DNA of 64,000 nt from Notamacropus eugenii (lineage: Eukaryota > Chordata > Mammalia > Diprotodontia > Macropodidae): the NCBI RefSeq assembly GCF_028372415.1, contig NC_092876.1, forward strand, positions 226,335,028 to 226,399,027, given 5' to 3'. Below are positions 11,906 through 23,834 of this stretch, in pieces. The position numbers and the translations under genes are program-made. Under the pieces are notes generated by a model that was not told the DNA's origin, did no database searches, and worked only from the letters and a program-made list of their open reading frames with translations. Each line of letters begins with the position of its first letter. The stretch's first letter is position 1.

Positions 11906-12159
11906 ATATTAAATTAGAGAAATCATGAGAGAAAGATCAGAGAAACAATATCTACCTGAAATAATGAAAAGAATCCAGGCAGTGGGAGAATTTTTTTTTT
12001 TTTTTCCCTGCAGCCCTGCCCCTAGGTTAGGTCTCCTAAACTATCCTAATTCTCACAACTTTCATTTTGAGCTCACAGGTTCTCTTAAAAAAAAAAAATC
12101 CTAATTTTTTCCCAAAGGTCAGTACAGTGATAGGGTGGCCTTTTGTGTGAGTTGATTGT

Positions 12160-12400
12160 AATAATAGGTAACATCTTTATCAAGATTTAAGGTTTGCAAA
12201 GCACATTACGTACATTCACTCATTTGATCTTCATAATGATCTGTGACGGTAGGTGCTATTACTATTTTACAAATGAGGAAATTGAGACTGAGGGAGGTTA
12301 ACTAACTTGCCTCAGGATCACACAGCCAGTAAGTTTCTGAGCCAGAATTTGGACTCAAGTATCCCTGACACCAATTCCAATGTTGTATTCGTTGTGCCCC
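12160..12400 (-). mobile_element. MIR SINE, nearly complete
   Basis: gtttgcaaagcacattacgt, tacaaatgaggaaattgaga, ttgcctcaggatcacacagc, then the head near gttgtattcgttgtgccc. Confidence 0.8.
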
Positions 12401-12619
12401 TAAATAAACTACATTTGATTCCCCACAAAATGTCTTTACTCAGGTATCAGTCTGTCCTGCTTTAAGAATAACCATTTTCTTCCCTCAGCAATCATTTATA
12501 ACTCTACTTACAGAAATTTCCTTATTGCCCAACTTCCCAGGGACACAGCTTGGTAAAGCAAAGTACACCTGTAGTGCCTTATCTAATTCACATCTTGGTG
12601 ATTTCATAGCCCTAATGAA

Positions 12620-12757
12620 ACAGCTGGAGATCAGCACTGATTTGAATGAATTTCATTAACTTGGTTGAGTCTCTAAACCCCCCAGAGGCCTACATAAACA
12701 AAGGCTAATAGTGCCTTTCCATAGACTTTCAGGTTAAAATTGGACTGGGGCCTGTGT
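12620..12757 (+). repeat. Duplicated module, copy B
   Basis: Partner of 11702-11844 in the same orientation, about 915 bp downstream, with flanks that are not obviously repetitive. I infer that this is the original and copy A the derivative. Confidence 0.7.
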
Positions 12758-13169
12758 GTTGACTCAAACAGATGCTCAGCAAGTTGGAGCGACTTTTTCT
12801 GTTGACCCAGCACACCCACCTCCCCTCCCACAAAGGCAACGGTAGCTCTACCTCTGCCCTTTCCGAGCCCTTGGCATTCCAGGCTGCTCCAACTTCAAAG
12901 TGGGGCTACCCCTTCCAACATTAACTGATGACCTAATTTAGTTCCCTATGAAGTATTTATTGAGCATCAACTGGGCCAAGCTCATCTTAAATGGTCACAC
13001 AAAAGCAAGTCCTGGAGGGCTACTTTTCAGTTAATCAAAAGCATGAAACTGAGTCTGGAGGGATGGCTGGTATCTGGCAAGAAAGAGGTAAAATTTAAGG
13101 AATACTCAACAACTTGGGGAGAGGGAGGAAACCCACAATGAAGTAAAATATGAGGAAAGATAGTATTTT

Positions 13170-13310
13170 CTTTTCCAGGGTCAGCTAAGCAGTGTAGTGT
13201 GGTAAAAAAAAAAAATACTAACTCTGGACTCAGCTATGGATTCAAACCTCCCCTCTCAAGCTTACTACCTGTGTGACCCAGGACAACTTAGCTTCCTTCC
13301 CTCCATACTC
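13170..13310 (+). mobile_element. MIR fragment
   Basis: ctctggactcagctatggat, ttactacctgtgtgacccag. Confidence 0.5.
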
Positions 13311-13454
13311 AAGATCCATAGCCTTTGTAGATGGATGAGCTACTATCTGTCACCTGAAAAAATAAAATCTTATCTTATCAACCAGTGGACAGCTATCTGG
13401 TAGTATTCCTCTTGGATTCAGCTAGAGCTGGTCCTGAGACAGAAGACGTGTATC

Positions 13455-13720
13455 AATCAATCAATAAACAAATTTTATTAAATGTGTGCTAGGTGCCAAA
13501 TGTGGTGCCAGGCACAGGGAATAGAAGTAGAAAGAATGAAACTGTTCCTCTTTACATCCTAATTGGGAAGACAACCAGTACATATAACAATACAGACAGC
13601 ATGAATGTAAAATGAATAAATACAAATATATACAAATTAGTTAGATAAAAGGTAGTTTTAGAGGAAAGTCACTAGCAGCTGGAGGAGGGATCAGAAAAGA
13701 CTTTATGAAGAAACTGGTAC
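13455..13720 (+). mobile_element. Longer copy of the 'tgccaggcaca' repeat family
   Basis: atcaatcaatcaataaacaa, gtgtgctaggtgccaaatgt, then gaagacaaccagtacatata and agtcactagcagctggagga. It extends past the usual SINE length; family unassigned. Confidence 0.5.
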
Positions 13721-13741
13721 TTGAGTTACATCTTTAATTTT

Positions 13742-13901
13742 TCTAAAGACTGGATCTCTCTGTCTTGCTCAGGCTTGCAGGGGCTGTTCTCTGGCCCAGT
13801 CCCACTCTGACTGGCACAAAAGCTTTGAGCTGTTCTGTTTCTGACCTTGCCTTTTTGGGCAAACTAGGTTCACCATATTAATGCCAGACTTAGTACAAAC
13901 A
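13742..13901 (-). pseudogene. 7SL (SRP) RNA-derived fragment, 3' half
   Basis: The minus strand begins gtttgtactaagtctggcat and continues with atatggtgaac. It then has ggtcagaaacagaacagctc, agtgggactgggcc and gcctgagcaagacagagaga. This follows the second half of 7SL with an internal deletion of about 20 bases in the S domain. It ends against a MIR fragment at 13895. Confidence 0.7.
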
Positions 13902-14075
13902 CATTTATTTTATCTTCACAACAAACCTGGGAGACAAGCGCAATTATTATCCCTATTTTTATGGATGAGGAAACTGAGCAGACTGTGGTTAAGTTTTCCT
14001 AGAGTCACATAACTTGGCCTACTGTAGTTTAGAACTCCTGAGATGCCCAGCCTTAACCTCCTTAGGTACCTCCAG
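13895..14075 (-). mobile_element. MIR SINE fragment
   Basis: ttttatggatgaggaaactg, then agagtcacataacttggcct. Confidence 0.7.
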
Positions 14076-14434
14076 TACCTAAGATTCCATTCGAATACCA
14101 CCATGTCTAGAAAGACTGTTAAGTGGAGGTAAGAAGAGGGTGTTTCCAGGCATTTGGGGCCCCGATTTGCAAAGCAGAGGTAGAAAATGGAATGTGGTGT
14201 GTTAGGAACAGAGAGAAGGCTAGTTCAACTGGACCAAAGACTAGGAAGTACAATCTGCCACTGAGTGTATACTTATGGTCCAAACTGGCATTCTCTTGGC
14301 ATACATTTCAAGAACCCAGGGCCATCTCCATGCCAGGGTGAAGGAACAGAGTAGGACTTCAGTGAGTGAATTATGAGCTCACATCTAGAAAGGGATTTTC
14401 TACTTATGAAGCATTTTCTTCACAACCTTCCAAA

Positions 14435-14532
14435 ATATAAAATTCCTCGAAGGTAGAAATCTTGTTTTTGTATTAGTAATCCCAGGTCCTAGCACAGTGC
14501 TTGGCACATCATAGGGGCTTAATAAATGAGTG
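14435..14532 (+). mobile_element. L2 3' end
   Basis: ggtcctagcacagtgcttgg, then cataggggcttaataaatga. Confidence 0.75.
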
Positions 14533-14544
14533 TTACATGATGGT

Positions 14545-14645
14545 TCTACTATTGTTATCTCCATTTTAAGGTGAAGAAACTAAGAATCAGAGAAATTAAA
14601 TGATTTTTTCAAGGTCATAAAGTGGTCCATTGCACTATATGATTC
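14545..14645 (-). mobile_element. MIR SINE fragment
   Basis: ctattgttatctccatttta, then ttcaaggtcataaagtggtc. Confidence 0.55.
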
Positions 14646-14892
14646 CCTTCAGAATTTTACTACATAATGAAATATAGTTTAAAAGAAATTTATCTTTATT
14701 ACCAGGGCCAATTTAAGGTGAAATGTTTGACTCCTGCTCTAAAGTATCTTCCTTACCTGGACAAGCAAGTTCTAGAAGTTTCACCTTGGGAGATTCAGTC
14801 CTATGATTAAAATGTAAACACCCCAGGGAAGATCTGACATTAAGCCTGAGCCACATTCAAAAGGCTTTAGTGTAATGGGAATGTTATTCTGG

Positions 14893-15020
14893 CTCTTTCT
14901 CCTTGCTGGAAGAGGACCAAGGCCATCGCAAGGGTGATGTCTTGACTTGTGCACCAATTGGATTTAGGTGAGGCAGAACTGCCAGAAGTCTTCAGCCTCA
15001 CTCTCTCCTTCCGTGTCCGT
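14893..15020 (+). mobile_element. Marsupial interspersed repeat, RTE-SINE-like
   Basis: gaggaccaaggccatcgcaa, ggtgatgtcttgacttgtgc, aattggatttaggtgaggca and cagcctcactctctccttcc form a recurrent marsupial repeat; the same family's 3' half is at 49120-49300. Family name uncertain. Confidence 0.55.
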
Positions 15021-15164
15021 TTGAGCACCAAACCTCTCAACTCTCTGAGGCTTTAAGTTTCAGAACAGTTGCTCAGTTGCTTTAGTCGAGGGTGTTTTCT
15101 TACTACAAATTCCTTACAATGAAATCATAATTCTCACCAATGAAATCATATCGAGTGTATTTCT

Positions 15165-15340
15165 TAAGATTAAAAAAAAAATTCCAATTTTATTTTGTTT
15201 TCAGTTTCAAATTCTTTCCTTTTTCCTCCCCTCCCCTCTCCTCACTCATTGAAAAACAAAGCCTATTACAAATGTGTATTATCATGCAAAACAAATTTAC
15301 ATGTTAGCCAAGAGAAAGGAAAGTAGGAAGAAAAAAAGAA

Positions 15341-15371
<31 letters not shown>

Positions 15372-15453
15372 GAAGGAAGGAAGGAAGGAAGGAAGGAAGG
15401 AAGGAAGGAAGGAAGGAAGGAAGGAAGGAAGGAAGGAAGGAAGAAAGAAAGGA

Positions 15454-15513
<60 letters not shown>

Positions 15514-16330
15514 GAGAAAGAAAGAAAGAAAGAAAAAGGGGGAAGATAGGAAGGAAGGAAGGGAGAAAGAGCAAAGAAAGAAAATGCTTTTATCTGAATT
15601 TTGAGTCCATCAATTCTCTATCTAGATAGCACGTTTCATCATGATTCCTTGGTGGAATGATGGTTGTTCATGATGTTGATCAGTTACTAATTCTTTCAGT
15701 TGACTATTCTTAGGATATTGTTTTTTACATAAATTGCTCACTTCAACACTGAATCAGTTCATACAAGATTTTCTAGGCTTTTCTGAAACCATCCTCCTCA
15801 TCATTTATTATAGTACAACAGTAGTCCATCACATTCATATACCATAACTTATTCAGCCATTCCATAGTTAATGGGTGTTCTCTTAGTTTCCAATTCTTTG
15901 CTACCATAAAAGAAAGAGCTATAAATATTTTTGTCTATATAAGTCCGTTACCTCTTTCTTTGATCTCTGTGGAGTATAGACCTGCCATCAGTATGACTGG
16001 GTCAAAAGGTATGCAGAGTTTAATAACTTTTGGGGCATAGTTCCAGACTGCTTTCCAGAAGGGCTGGGTCAGTTCACAGCTCTACCAAGAGTGAATTTGT
16101 TTTCCAGTAGCTCCTGCAGCATTTGTCACTTTTCTTTTTTTCCTTTAATTTAGCCAATCAGATGGGTATGAGGTAGTGCCTCTGAGTTGTTTTGATTTTC
16201 ATTTCTCACATTATTAGTGATTTAGAGCACTTTTTCATATGACTATTTATAGCTTGGATTTCTTCCTCTAAAACTGCCTATTCATTTCCTTTGATCATTT
16301 ATCAATTGGTGAACACGAGTCTAGTTAAGA
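15165..16330 (-). mobile_element. L1 3' end, minus strand, containing the microsatellite
   Basis: The sequence from gtagtccatcacattcatat through gccaatcagatgggtatgag to tttcctttgatcatttatca (about 15810-16310) is the reverse of the marsupial L1 3' region also seen at 24430-25240. The side toward 15165 carries the tail sequence. It is 5'-truncated. Confidence 0.7.
15300..15590 (+). repeat. (GAAA)n/(GGAA)n purine microsatellite
   Basis: An uninterrupted purine run of GAAA, GGAA and again GAAA units, sitting in the A-rich tail area of a minus-strand L1. The two long mirror ORFs through it (poly Lys/Arg/Glu and poly Ser/Phe/Leu) are artefacts of the repeat. Confidence 0.97.
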
Positions 16331-16334
16331 AAAA

Positions 16335-17068
16335 GAAAAGGAAAGCTGAGGTTAGGTTTGATGAAAGAGAGTGATGAGAGCAAGAGGCCTGAGTGGGAGA
16401 GGAGGGAAATAAGGAGGAAAGGAAACTGAAAGTGGATGGAGAAAACAGCAGGAGAGGAACTATCTACGTTGTGGTTTTACCAAGTCTTCTGGCCTGGTTT
16501 CTAACTCTTATGAATTTGGTTGCTTTACTTTTAGATGTACTCAAAACCTAAAGTAAAAACATGTACCAAGGGTCAGTTACACTGCTATATTTGAAAAAAA
16601 TGGGCCTAAAAATAATAACCAAATAGAAAAAGACAGGAAGTAAACATAATATCTTATCATCCACTAGACAGATGGGAAATAAAAATTATTGGTATACCTG
16701 AAAAACAAATATGCTAACTATAGATGCCATCAACATTGTGATTCTATCCACAGAGCAATATTTTGGTTTTGTGTTTCAGGAGATGTCTGTGTAGGAAAAA
16801 AACATTTTTTTTTTTTAACTTTGGCTTTTGTGGGTTGGGAACATGTTGAAGCCAGAGCAGAACATTACTGGGTGGATGCTCCATCTTCTGAACTGGATTG
16901 TTACAAGGAACATGACTTTTGTGACTTGAAAGTCAAAATATCAAAGATTTCAAAAACTCAGAGTTTGAAATTTGATCTATCCCAGCTGCTCAAACATTCT
17001 TCTTCCATTCAACAGTTCCACCAAAGGGGAAGTTTATGGAAAGCAAAGTACTGGGAAAAGCTTAGAAC
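16335..17068. other. Intergenic, nothing recognised
   Basis: A 134-codon open frame at 16689-17093 runs partly into a MIR-like fragment. It shows no domain and no family likeness, so it is treated as chance. Confidence 0.5.
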
Positions 17069-17069
17069 T

Positions 17070-17225
17070 GACCAAGTCCAACTCTCATTCTAAGAGGAGG
17101 AAACAGAGGTCTTAAGAATGACTTGCTTAAGGTTTCACAACTAGTTCATAGCAGCTTAGGGACCAGGATTCACCATGATTTCTAGTTCAATGCTCTTTCC
17201 ACTACATCATTCTACCTCTCATTCC
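17070..17225 (-). mobile_element. MIR-like fragment
   Basis: aaggtttcacaactagttca, ctagttcaatgctctttcca. Confidence 0.45.
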
Positions 17226-17524
17226 TTGGATTCCGTAGAAATAAGCATATAGTTCTTATGACTTCCTTACTGTTTAGCCTCAATGTAATAGAAATACTTG
17301 CATTTGTTTAACCTTTGTTCTATGACACTTGTGGCACTAAAAAGCCATCCAGGTTAGTTCATGTGCTTCTTTCCTCAAACCCACAGAAAGGCAGTGGGTT
17401 AATAATTGTCCAATGAGGGAAAACAGTTGGCCAAAAGCTAATAATCGACTAGCCACCAGGTCAATGGTCTCTTCAGAGTCTCTCTGGTGCATGCCTGGGA
17501 CAGGCTACTGGTCAATGAGTGAGT

Positions 17525-18245
17525 CAAAGAACACATTATAGAAACAATAACTATAAAAGAAAATGACAATGACAAAATAATATACTAAAATTCTGGGATG
17601 CACTAAAGCAGTCCTCAGGGGAAAAAATCATAGTTACAAACACACATTGACAAAATAGAAAAAGAGAGCTAAGGAACTGAATATGCATTTTTAAAAATTA
17701 GAAAACCAATGGATAAAAAACCTAAAATAAGTACAAAAGAAGAAATATTGAAAATTAGAAGGGAAATAGATAAATTAGAAAAAACACCATGGAAACAATA
17801 AACAAAACTAAAAGCTAATTCCTTGAAAAGATTAATAAAATTGACAAACCCTTAGCTAATCTGATTAAAAAGAAAGCAATCACATCACTGAAATCACAAT
17901 GAACAAGACGAAATCACAGCAAAACCAAAGGAAATATAAAGAATAATCAGAACATATTATGCATAGTTATATGTTAACAAAACAGAGGACACAAAAGAAA
18001 TAAGGAATACTTTCAAAAACAAAAAATGCTCAAGCTATCAGAAGTCCAGACAGAGATCTTAATCACCCAATTTCAGAAAAGGAAATAGATCTAACTGTAA
18101 AAGAACTACCAAAGGGGGTGGGGGTGGGGGAGAAATCTCCTGGTACTGATGGATTCACAGGAGAATTCCAACACACTTTTAAAGAACAATTAGTATTCAT
18201 ACTTTACAAATTATTTTCATAATTTTTTATAGATTGAGAAGGAAA
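17525..18245 (+). mobile_element. L1 ORF2 fragment (linker and start of reverse transcriptase)
   Basis: At 18132-18224 the frame reads EKSPGTDGFTGEFQHTFKEQ and LVFILYKLFS before a stop. This is the conserved SPG.DGFT.EF entry to the L1 reverse transcriptase. The upstream A-rich sequence to about 17525 fits the preceding linker but is full of stops. There is no target duplication and it is truncated at both ends. Confidence 0.75.
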
Positions 18246-18249
18246 GTAC

Positions 18250-19028
18250 CATATCTCAAGGCTGGTAGGCTGTTAGAGGATACTCAGACAAGCAGATGTA
18301 TGTCCCCCTGTCAAACACCCCCAACACCACTGTCACTGAGTCTGTGGCTTCCAACAGTGACATTAGATGGATTCAGAATGTGATCTAGGGGATGAAATGG
18401 AATATTACTCAAAATATAAAGATATAAAATCTGTGTCCTGTACGTTACCATCTTAAGACTCTTCTTTTTCTGTGCCCAGCTTCTTTAACATTCATAAGCA
18501 TTTAGTTAATGTACTGTGATCACATAGTCTATCAAACATAGCAAAAAAAGAAGGAGGGGGAAAGGAAGTACCAATATAGGACCATCTATCTCCAGCCATT
18601 TCATAATAATTCTTCTGCTTGTCTTTCCAGACCTTTGGGAAGTCAAGGAAATTGCTCTCTCCCCTGCTTCCATTCCCTTAGCTAATGGAAAAAAGTGAAG
18701 GGTGTGTTTGTGTCTAGAACCCTTCTTAAGAACTAGAGCAAGGGAAAGCAGATGGAGAAATAGAATTAGTCTTCCGGCCCCATATTAATCACCACAATTG
18801 GCAGTCTTGGTATCTAGGATCCTCTCTTGTCACAGTTATCACTTCCATCTTTGCTCTAGGATCAGAAAGCACAGATAGCGCTGGGGTCCAGCAGTCTTGG
18901 TCACCAGCCAATTAAATCTTGGGCCCCTTATCCTAATGTAGGTACATACTCCCCAAGCAAGAGTAAAACTCATGACGTTTCCTCCAACCAACCCTATCTG
19001 AATCTTCCACTTTTCCCAGGGGTGCAAC
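18250..19028. other. Intergenic, nothing recognised
   Basis: No feature supported beyond the L1 fragment to the left and the L2 end to the right. Confidence 0.45.
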
Positions 19029-19029
19029 T

Positions 19030-19100
19030 ACTTGCCATTGTATCCCTCATGCCTAGCACATAATAGGCACTTAATAAGTGCTTAATTGATTGATAATCTT
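19030..19100 (+). mobile_element. L2 3' end
   Basis: atgcctagcacataataggc, then acttaataagtgcttaattg. Confidence 0.65.
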
Positions 19101-19444
19101 GGTTAAGAAATAATTATTGAATACTTATTAGAAATGATAAATGCAAATTTTGTTTCTCCACTTTCTGTTAACTAGCTAGTGTCTGTCATTGTCCCTCTTT
19201 CCTGTTATTAAACTATAGTAAAAACATATTGACTTATGCATGTACCCATTTAGCTGACTAGAACAAATATAAAGATTCTGCCTCTTTTTATTGGCTTAGA
19301 AATCAAAGTACATAGCATTTATTGACTTAATGTGGGGTGCACCTAGGAGGATGCAGCCTGAGTTGACAAGTCATAGATAATTGAGTTGCCTCCATTGGTA
19401 ACTCAGAGATGATAACTCAGTGTTGATATCTCCAAGTTACTCAG

Positions 19445-19605
19445 ATAACTTCAAAGGTCATTAGTCCAACACTCTCATTCTACATATGAAGAAAATGAGA
19501 CCTCCAGAGATTAAATGTTCTGTCCAAGGTCATATAAGTAGTAACTTAAATGAGATTAAAACCCATTCATGGACTTCAGATTCATCACTCTCCACTGGAC
19601 TATGC
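19445..19605 (-). mobile_element. MIR-like fragment
   Basis: aaggtcattagtccaacact, tccaaggtcatataagtagt, ctctccactggactatgctg. Confidence 0.55.
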
Positions 19606-19754
19606 TGAAAGATCCTTTAGAAAATGACTAATCATCACTGTAACAGATGATCTGGAATGACTCACACTGACTTTGTGAACATTTCTTCCTTTATTAAAAA
19701 TAAACTCAACTGGGCAACAAAGGAGAATTGATTGCTCAATTTTGACTCTTGTTC

Positions 19755-19928
19755 CAAATGATATACAGTATGCAATCAGGAAGATCTGAATTCAAATTCT
19801 GTCCCAGACACTTAGTAGCTGTGTAATCCTGGGCAAGTCACCCCACTGCTCTCAGCCTCAAGGGTAGAGGTTAGGTTTGATGGCCTCTAAGGTTCCTTCC
19901 AGAGCTAAATCTTTGTTCTCTGATCCTC
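19755..19928 (+). mobile_element. MIR-like/tRNA SINE
   Basis: gaattcaaattctgtcccag, gtgtaatcctgggcaagtca and the end ggttccttccagagctaaat. Confidence 0.7.
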
Positions 19929-20244
19929 CTTCTGGTTATATGTGCTTTCTCAGGAGTCAGAAATGTTAGACTATAGGATGATACTGAGATTTTGTAGCCA
20001 GAAATCAGTTTATCACTTTCTTAATATGGACATCTGACAAGTCAACTCTTGTGTTGAGTGCAACAAATAGTCTCTCCTGAAATCAGAAAAACTATTCACC
20101 TGGATTTAAACAGATGACATTAAAAGAGGGACAATTTCAAGTAATCTTAATTCATTTTCTTTTATGCAGTGAATGCCTAACAGAATCTGGCATGCAATCA
20201 TATTCTTGATGATGAATTTAGAGATCAAAGTCCATGGTAGTAAC

Positions 20245-20665
20245 AGAATCAGAATAGAAAGGGATCTCAGAAAGCATGTCATCTAACCCTGGCCTGACCA
20301 GGTGTCCCTTTGACAATGTCCAACAAGTGGTCATCTAGTTTCTAACTGAAGATTTCAGACAAGTTTATTTTTTTAGTTTTTGGACAGGTATCAGGGAGTG
20401 GGGGTGTGGGATAAGGGGGAGAAGTAACCCATCTTTTCCTTTTATTGAGTCCAAATTTCCCTCTTTGCACCATCTCCTTGTTGTTCCTACCTCTGCATTC
20501 TGAGTCAGAGTAGAACAGATCTAATCCTTCTTCTACATGATAGACATTTAGAAACCTGAAGGCAGTCATCATGTCCTCCCTACCTTCAAGTGGGGAGAAA
20601 CCCTACAAGACTTCTTTTGTCTCCTCTAGGCTAAATATCTCCCATTTCTTCAACCAATTCTGTTT
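20245..20665 (-). mobile_element. L3/CR1 fragment, minus strand
   Basis: aacaagtggtcatctagttt, tccaaatttccctctttgca, gtagaacagatctaatcctt, gcagtcatcatgtcctccct and tttcttcaaccaattctg are consecutive pieces of the reversed L3 3' end. A G-rich patch at 20380-20420 is an internal divergence. Confidence 0.75.
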
Positions 20666-20689
20666 TGGGGGAAAAGTGTTATTTGAAAA

Positions 20690-21115
20690 ATTAAACCTTG
20701 ATAGAAACATCTAATTTTCAATATACAAAGAAAAGCAAAAAGGGGGAAATTTTATATGAAACGTGAACTTCTATGCACATTTTTTTCCTATTATATATGG
20801 GGAAAGTATAATTCAAATTTTACACAGTATTAACAGTATTACTCTACTTGTCTGTGTCCCCTCTTATATTTCTTTCTGCTCACTTCTATTTTTTTTAAGG
20901 CTTCATTGATGCTCTTTGCTTTCTTTTTAAGTATTATTGTCACTTCTTTTACCTCCCAATTTATTTCTTCTCACCAAAAAAAGGAAAGAAAAATAAACAG
21001 CTCTAACTTGCATTGTCCTGCAAAATAAATCCATGTGTTGACTGTGTCTGAAAATTGATGTCTCATTTTGCACCCCTCATCTACTAACTCTCTGCCAAGA
21101 CCAAATGATCTTTTT
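20690..21115 (-). mobile_element. Possible L1 tail fragment
   Basis: The stretch 'gtcctgcaaaataaatccat' and the following 'tgtctcattttgcacccctc' resemble the tail sequence at 15280-15620. Weak evidence. Confidence 0.3.
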
Positions 21116-21119
21116 ATGG

Positions 21120-22090
21120 AGTGGTTTCTCAAGCTACCAAACCACTGGAGTCACTTGTCTCTGTAAATTCTCCAGATTTAATGTCCTTCCTAAGATGGTG
21201 CCCAGGACTAAAACAACCCTCTGAATTGTGATCTAGAAAAGGTAGAAAACAGAAAGGATATTACCTCCCATGCTCTGGACACTACCTGTCTTAGTGGAGC
21301 TTGAATCCATATGAACTTTTTTGACCACCACAACATTAGGACTTGGTAGCCAAAGGTGACTTCTATGGATTTATAGTTTATTAAAATCCTTGTCATTTTC
21401 ATTGGTTTATGTCACCTGCAAACTGATGGCAAAGAAAACAAATCTTTTAGTTATTCATTTCTACCAAGATTACCGAAAATTATCTTAGGAAAGAAATATT
21501 GTAACCTTACTCTTCGTGATCTCAATATTAAGGAATCTGGAGGAAAATCACTATTTTTTAAAGGTATGTCAGGTAGCTCTTATGAAATCTTATTTTTTGG
21601 TGATTTATTTCAGAAAGTTCCCATTTCACACAAACATTTCAGTAATTATGTCTCATTAACACAGGCAGAGAAAAACACTTTACAGAGCATTGCTAGTTTG
21701 CTATTACATAAATGTTCCATGCAGAGGTAGACTAAAATCACAAAAGCTTATTTTCCTTAATTTGGGTCTAAAACCAAAGAGATGCATATTACACTGAGTG
21801 AGGCACACTAGTCTTTAAATCTTAGATTCCTTACCTTTTTATGATACAATTATAAACTAGATTATTGCTTTTCTGGTGATGGGGGTCCAACATCTGTTAA
21901 AGTTAGTGTTGAGAATACTACAAACATTTGAATAATTTCAGTAGCTTATAGGTCTCTTTAAGAAGAAAGCAGTCATCATGTCCTCCCCACCTTCTATATA
22001 TATTGAATGAATATACTCATTCTTCCAACACTTGTATCCAGTCATTGTAGAAGAGGTAGAATTTAAACATGAAGAGGACCCAGTAGAGTT
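21120..22090. other. Intergenic, nothing recognised
   Basis: AT-rich. A 22-base match to the L3 at 20564 (gcagtcatcatgtcctcccc at 21972) stands alone, without L3 flanks. Confidence 0.4.
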
Positions 22091-22092
22091 GA

Positions 22093-22245
22093 GGGCAAGC
22101 TAGGCAGTACAATGGATAGAGTGCCAGGCCTGGAGTCAAAAAGGCCTGAGTTCAAATCCAGCCTCAGATCCTTACTAGCTATGTGACCCTGGGCAAGTCA
22201 CTTAACCTCAGTTTCCTTATCTGAAAAATGGGGGTGACAACATTT
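22093..22245 (+). mobile_element. tRNA-headed SINE, short form
   Basis: gctaggcagtacaatggata A box, gagttcaaatcc B box, gtgaccctgggcaagtcact, cctcagtttccttatctgaa. Confidence 0.85.
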
Positions 22246-22355
22246 TTCTGCATCTTGTAATAAAAAACTCCTAAACAACTTTTTACCGTGATACAATCTG
22301 AATAATAACAATATTAAAATCATAGCAAGTACTCAGGTACTGAAGTATAATAATT

Positions 22356-22600
22356 TGGGCAGCTAGGTAGCATAATGGATAGAGTACTGGTCCTGGAGCT
22401 AGGAAGACTCATCTTTCTGAGTTCAACTCTGGTCTCAGATACTTACTAGCTGTGTTACCCTGGGCAAGTCACTTAACTATTTTTGCCTCAGTTTCCTCAT
22501 CTGTAAAATGAGCTTGAGAGGAAAATGACAAACCACTCCAGTATCTTTTCCAAGAAAACCCCAATCAGCATCACAAAGACTTGGATGTGATTGAACAAGT
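22356..22600 (+). mobile_element. Full-length tRNA-headed CORE-SINE
   Basis: gggcagctaggtagcataat head, ttaccctgggcaagtcactt, ctcatctgtaaaatgagctt, and the tail gcatcacaaagacttggatg. Confidence 0.85.
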
Positions 22601-22745
22601 AGAATGGAGAGATCCCTGGATATGAAATCAGAGAACCTACCTTCAAATCCTGGCTTTACCACTTAACTACCTGTATGACCTTGGGAAAATAGTTTAACCT
22701 CTACAGGCCTTAGTTTCCTCATTTATAATATGAAGATCATGAGGA
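22601..22745 (+). mobile_element. MIR-like SINE adjoining the previous SINE
   Basis: ctggctttaccacttaacta, gcttagttt-type CORE (ccttagtttcctcatttata). Confidence 0.65.
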
Positions 22746-22749
22746 TACT

Positions 22750-23688
22750 ATGAACTAGAATTGCCAAACAGTGTTTTGTCAGTGTTAAGAGGCATGAAAT
22801 AAACGAGAGAAGAAAAAACATAAACTATGACAGAAGAGACCATGGTGACTAATTCCTGTGGTTTGCTACATATTTGTCGAAAGCAATGTATGCATAAAAA
22901 GTGACCTGGAACATAAACAATGCATAAGTGCTGAGGCCAAAAGTTCTTCGTGTCACCTTGAGACATCTGGCAAACAGAAAGGGAGGTTGGCAGTTGCATG
23001 TTTAATTGCCAATGTGAAAAATTCCTGAATCTCAGCTTCAGCTATCACTCAAAGACATAATTTAAAGGAGATAGCTGAGAGGCTGCCTAGTACTTGTCAC
23101 AAATGTAGAAACATTAACTTTGTTGCTGGGATGACAGTAAATATTCGTGCTTTCATCCAAGTGGGAGTCCTGCCCTTTGCTTCAAGAAGCGGCTGAGAGA
23201 AAGCCTTTGATATAGTTTGAGAGTAAAGTGTTTGAAGTTCTAAACAGTCCTCCTGTGCTGAAACACAAACAGTATCTTAGATCTTCTAACAGTTACAGTT
23301 AGGTGGAAGGAAAACATGAGGATGCAGTATGCACCAAAAGGAGTTAAGCAGGGAAAGATAAAGAACAGATTATGCCCACTATTCTCTGTTTCCTCCCATA
23401 TCCAAAGAAAGGAGGTGTCGAGGCGCCAACGTATCTTTGTACTACAACTATCAGAGTATGGGAGGGCACTGGGATTTTCTTCCACAGGCACACCTGGGTT
23501 AAATGTGTTTGCCATACCACCTGAATTTAAAGGTTAGGGGAGGGAAAAAGCCAGCGATCATTAATTTTATAGGCCCTGAAGCATATTTTCAGAGTGAGTT
23601 CAGCTACCAGAAAAAAATAGATGAAAATTAGATCAGGATTTAAGAAAAAATTCACCCAAATCTTCAAGACTGTGAAACGATATAATGC
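22750..23688. other. Intergenic, nothing recognised
   Basis: Largely repeat-free. Short opposing open frames at 23240-23537 mirror each other and have no family resemblance. Confidence 0.45.
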
Positions 23689-23689
23689 T

Positions 23690-23810
23690 AATGATTATAA
23701 GTTCCTTCAGGCCGGGAAATTGCCTTTCCTGCAGAACCTAGCATACTGCATTGCATATAGTAAATACTTCATGAATATTTTAGTGAATAAACATTGTTAT
23801 TTAAACTAAA
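23690..23810 (+). mobile_element. L2 3' end
   Basis: tccttcaggccgggaaattg with gcatatagtaaatacttcat; eroded. Confidence 0.5.
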
Positions 23811-23834
23811 CAATGATCCACCTGGCTAAAGATA

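Noticed and set aside
15266-15574. Long open frames rich in Ser/Phe/Leu or Lys/Arg/Glu
   Set aside because: They are translations of the purine microsatellite.
16689-17093. A 134-codon open frame as a gene
   Set aside because: It has no recognisable domain and runs into a MIR-like fragment; its length is within chance for this much sequence.
21972-21993. A 22-base match to the L3 at 20564 as a second L3 copy
   Set aside because: The match has no L3 sequence on either side, so it may be chance or a tiny remnant.
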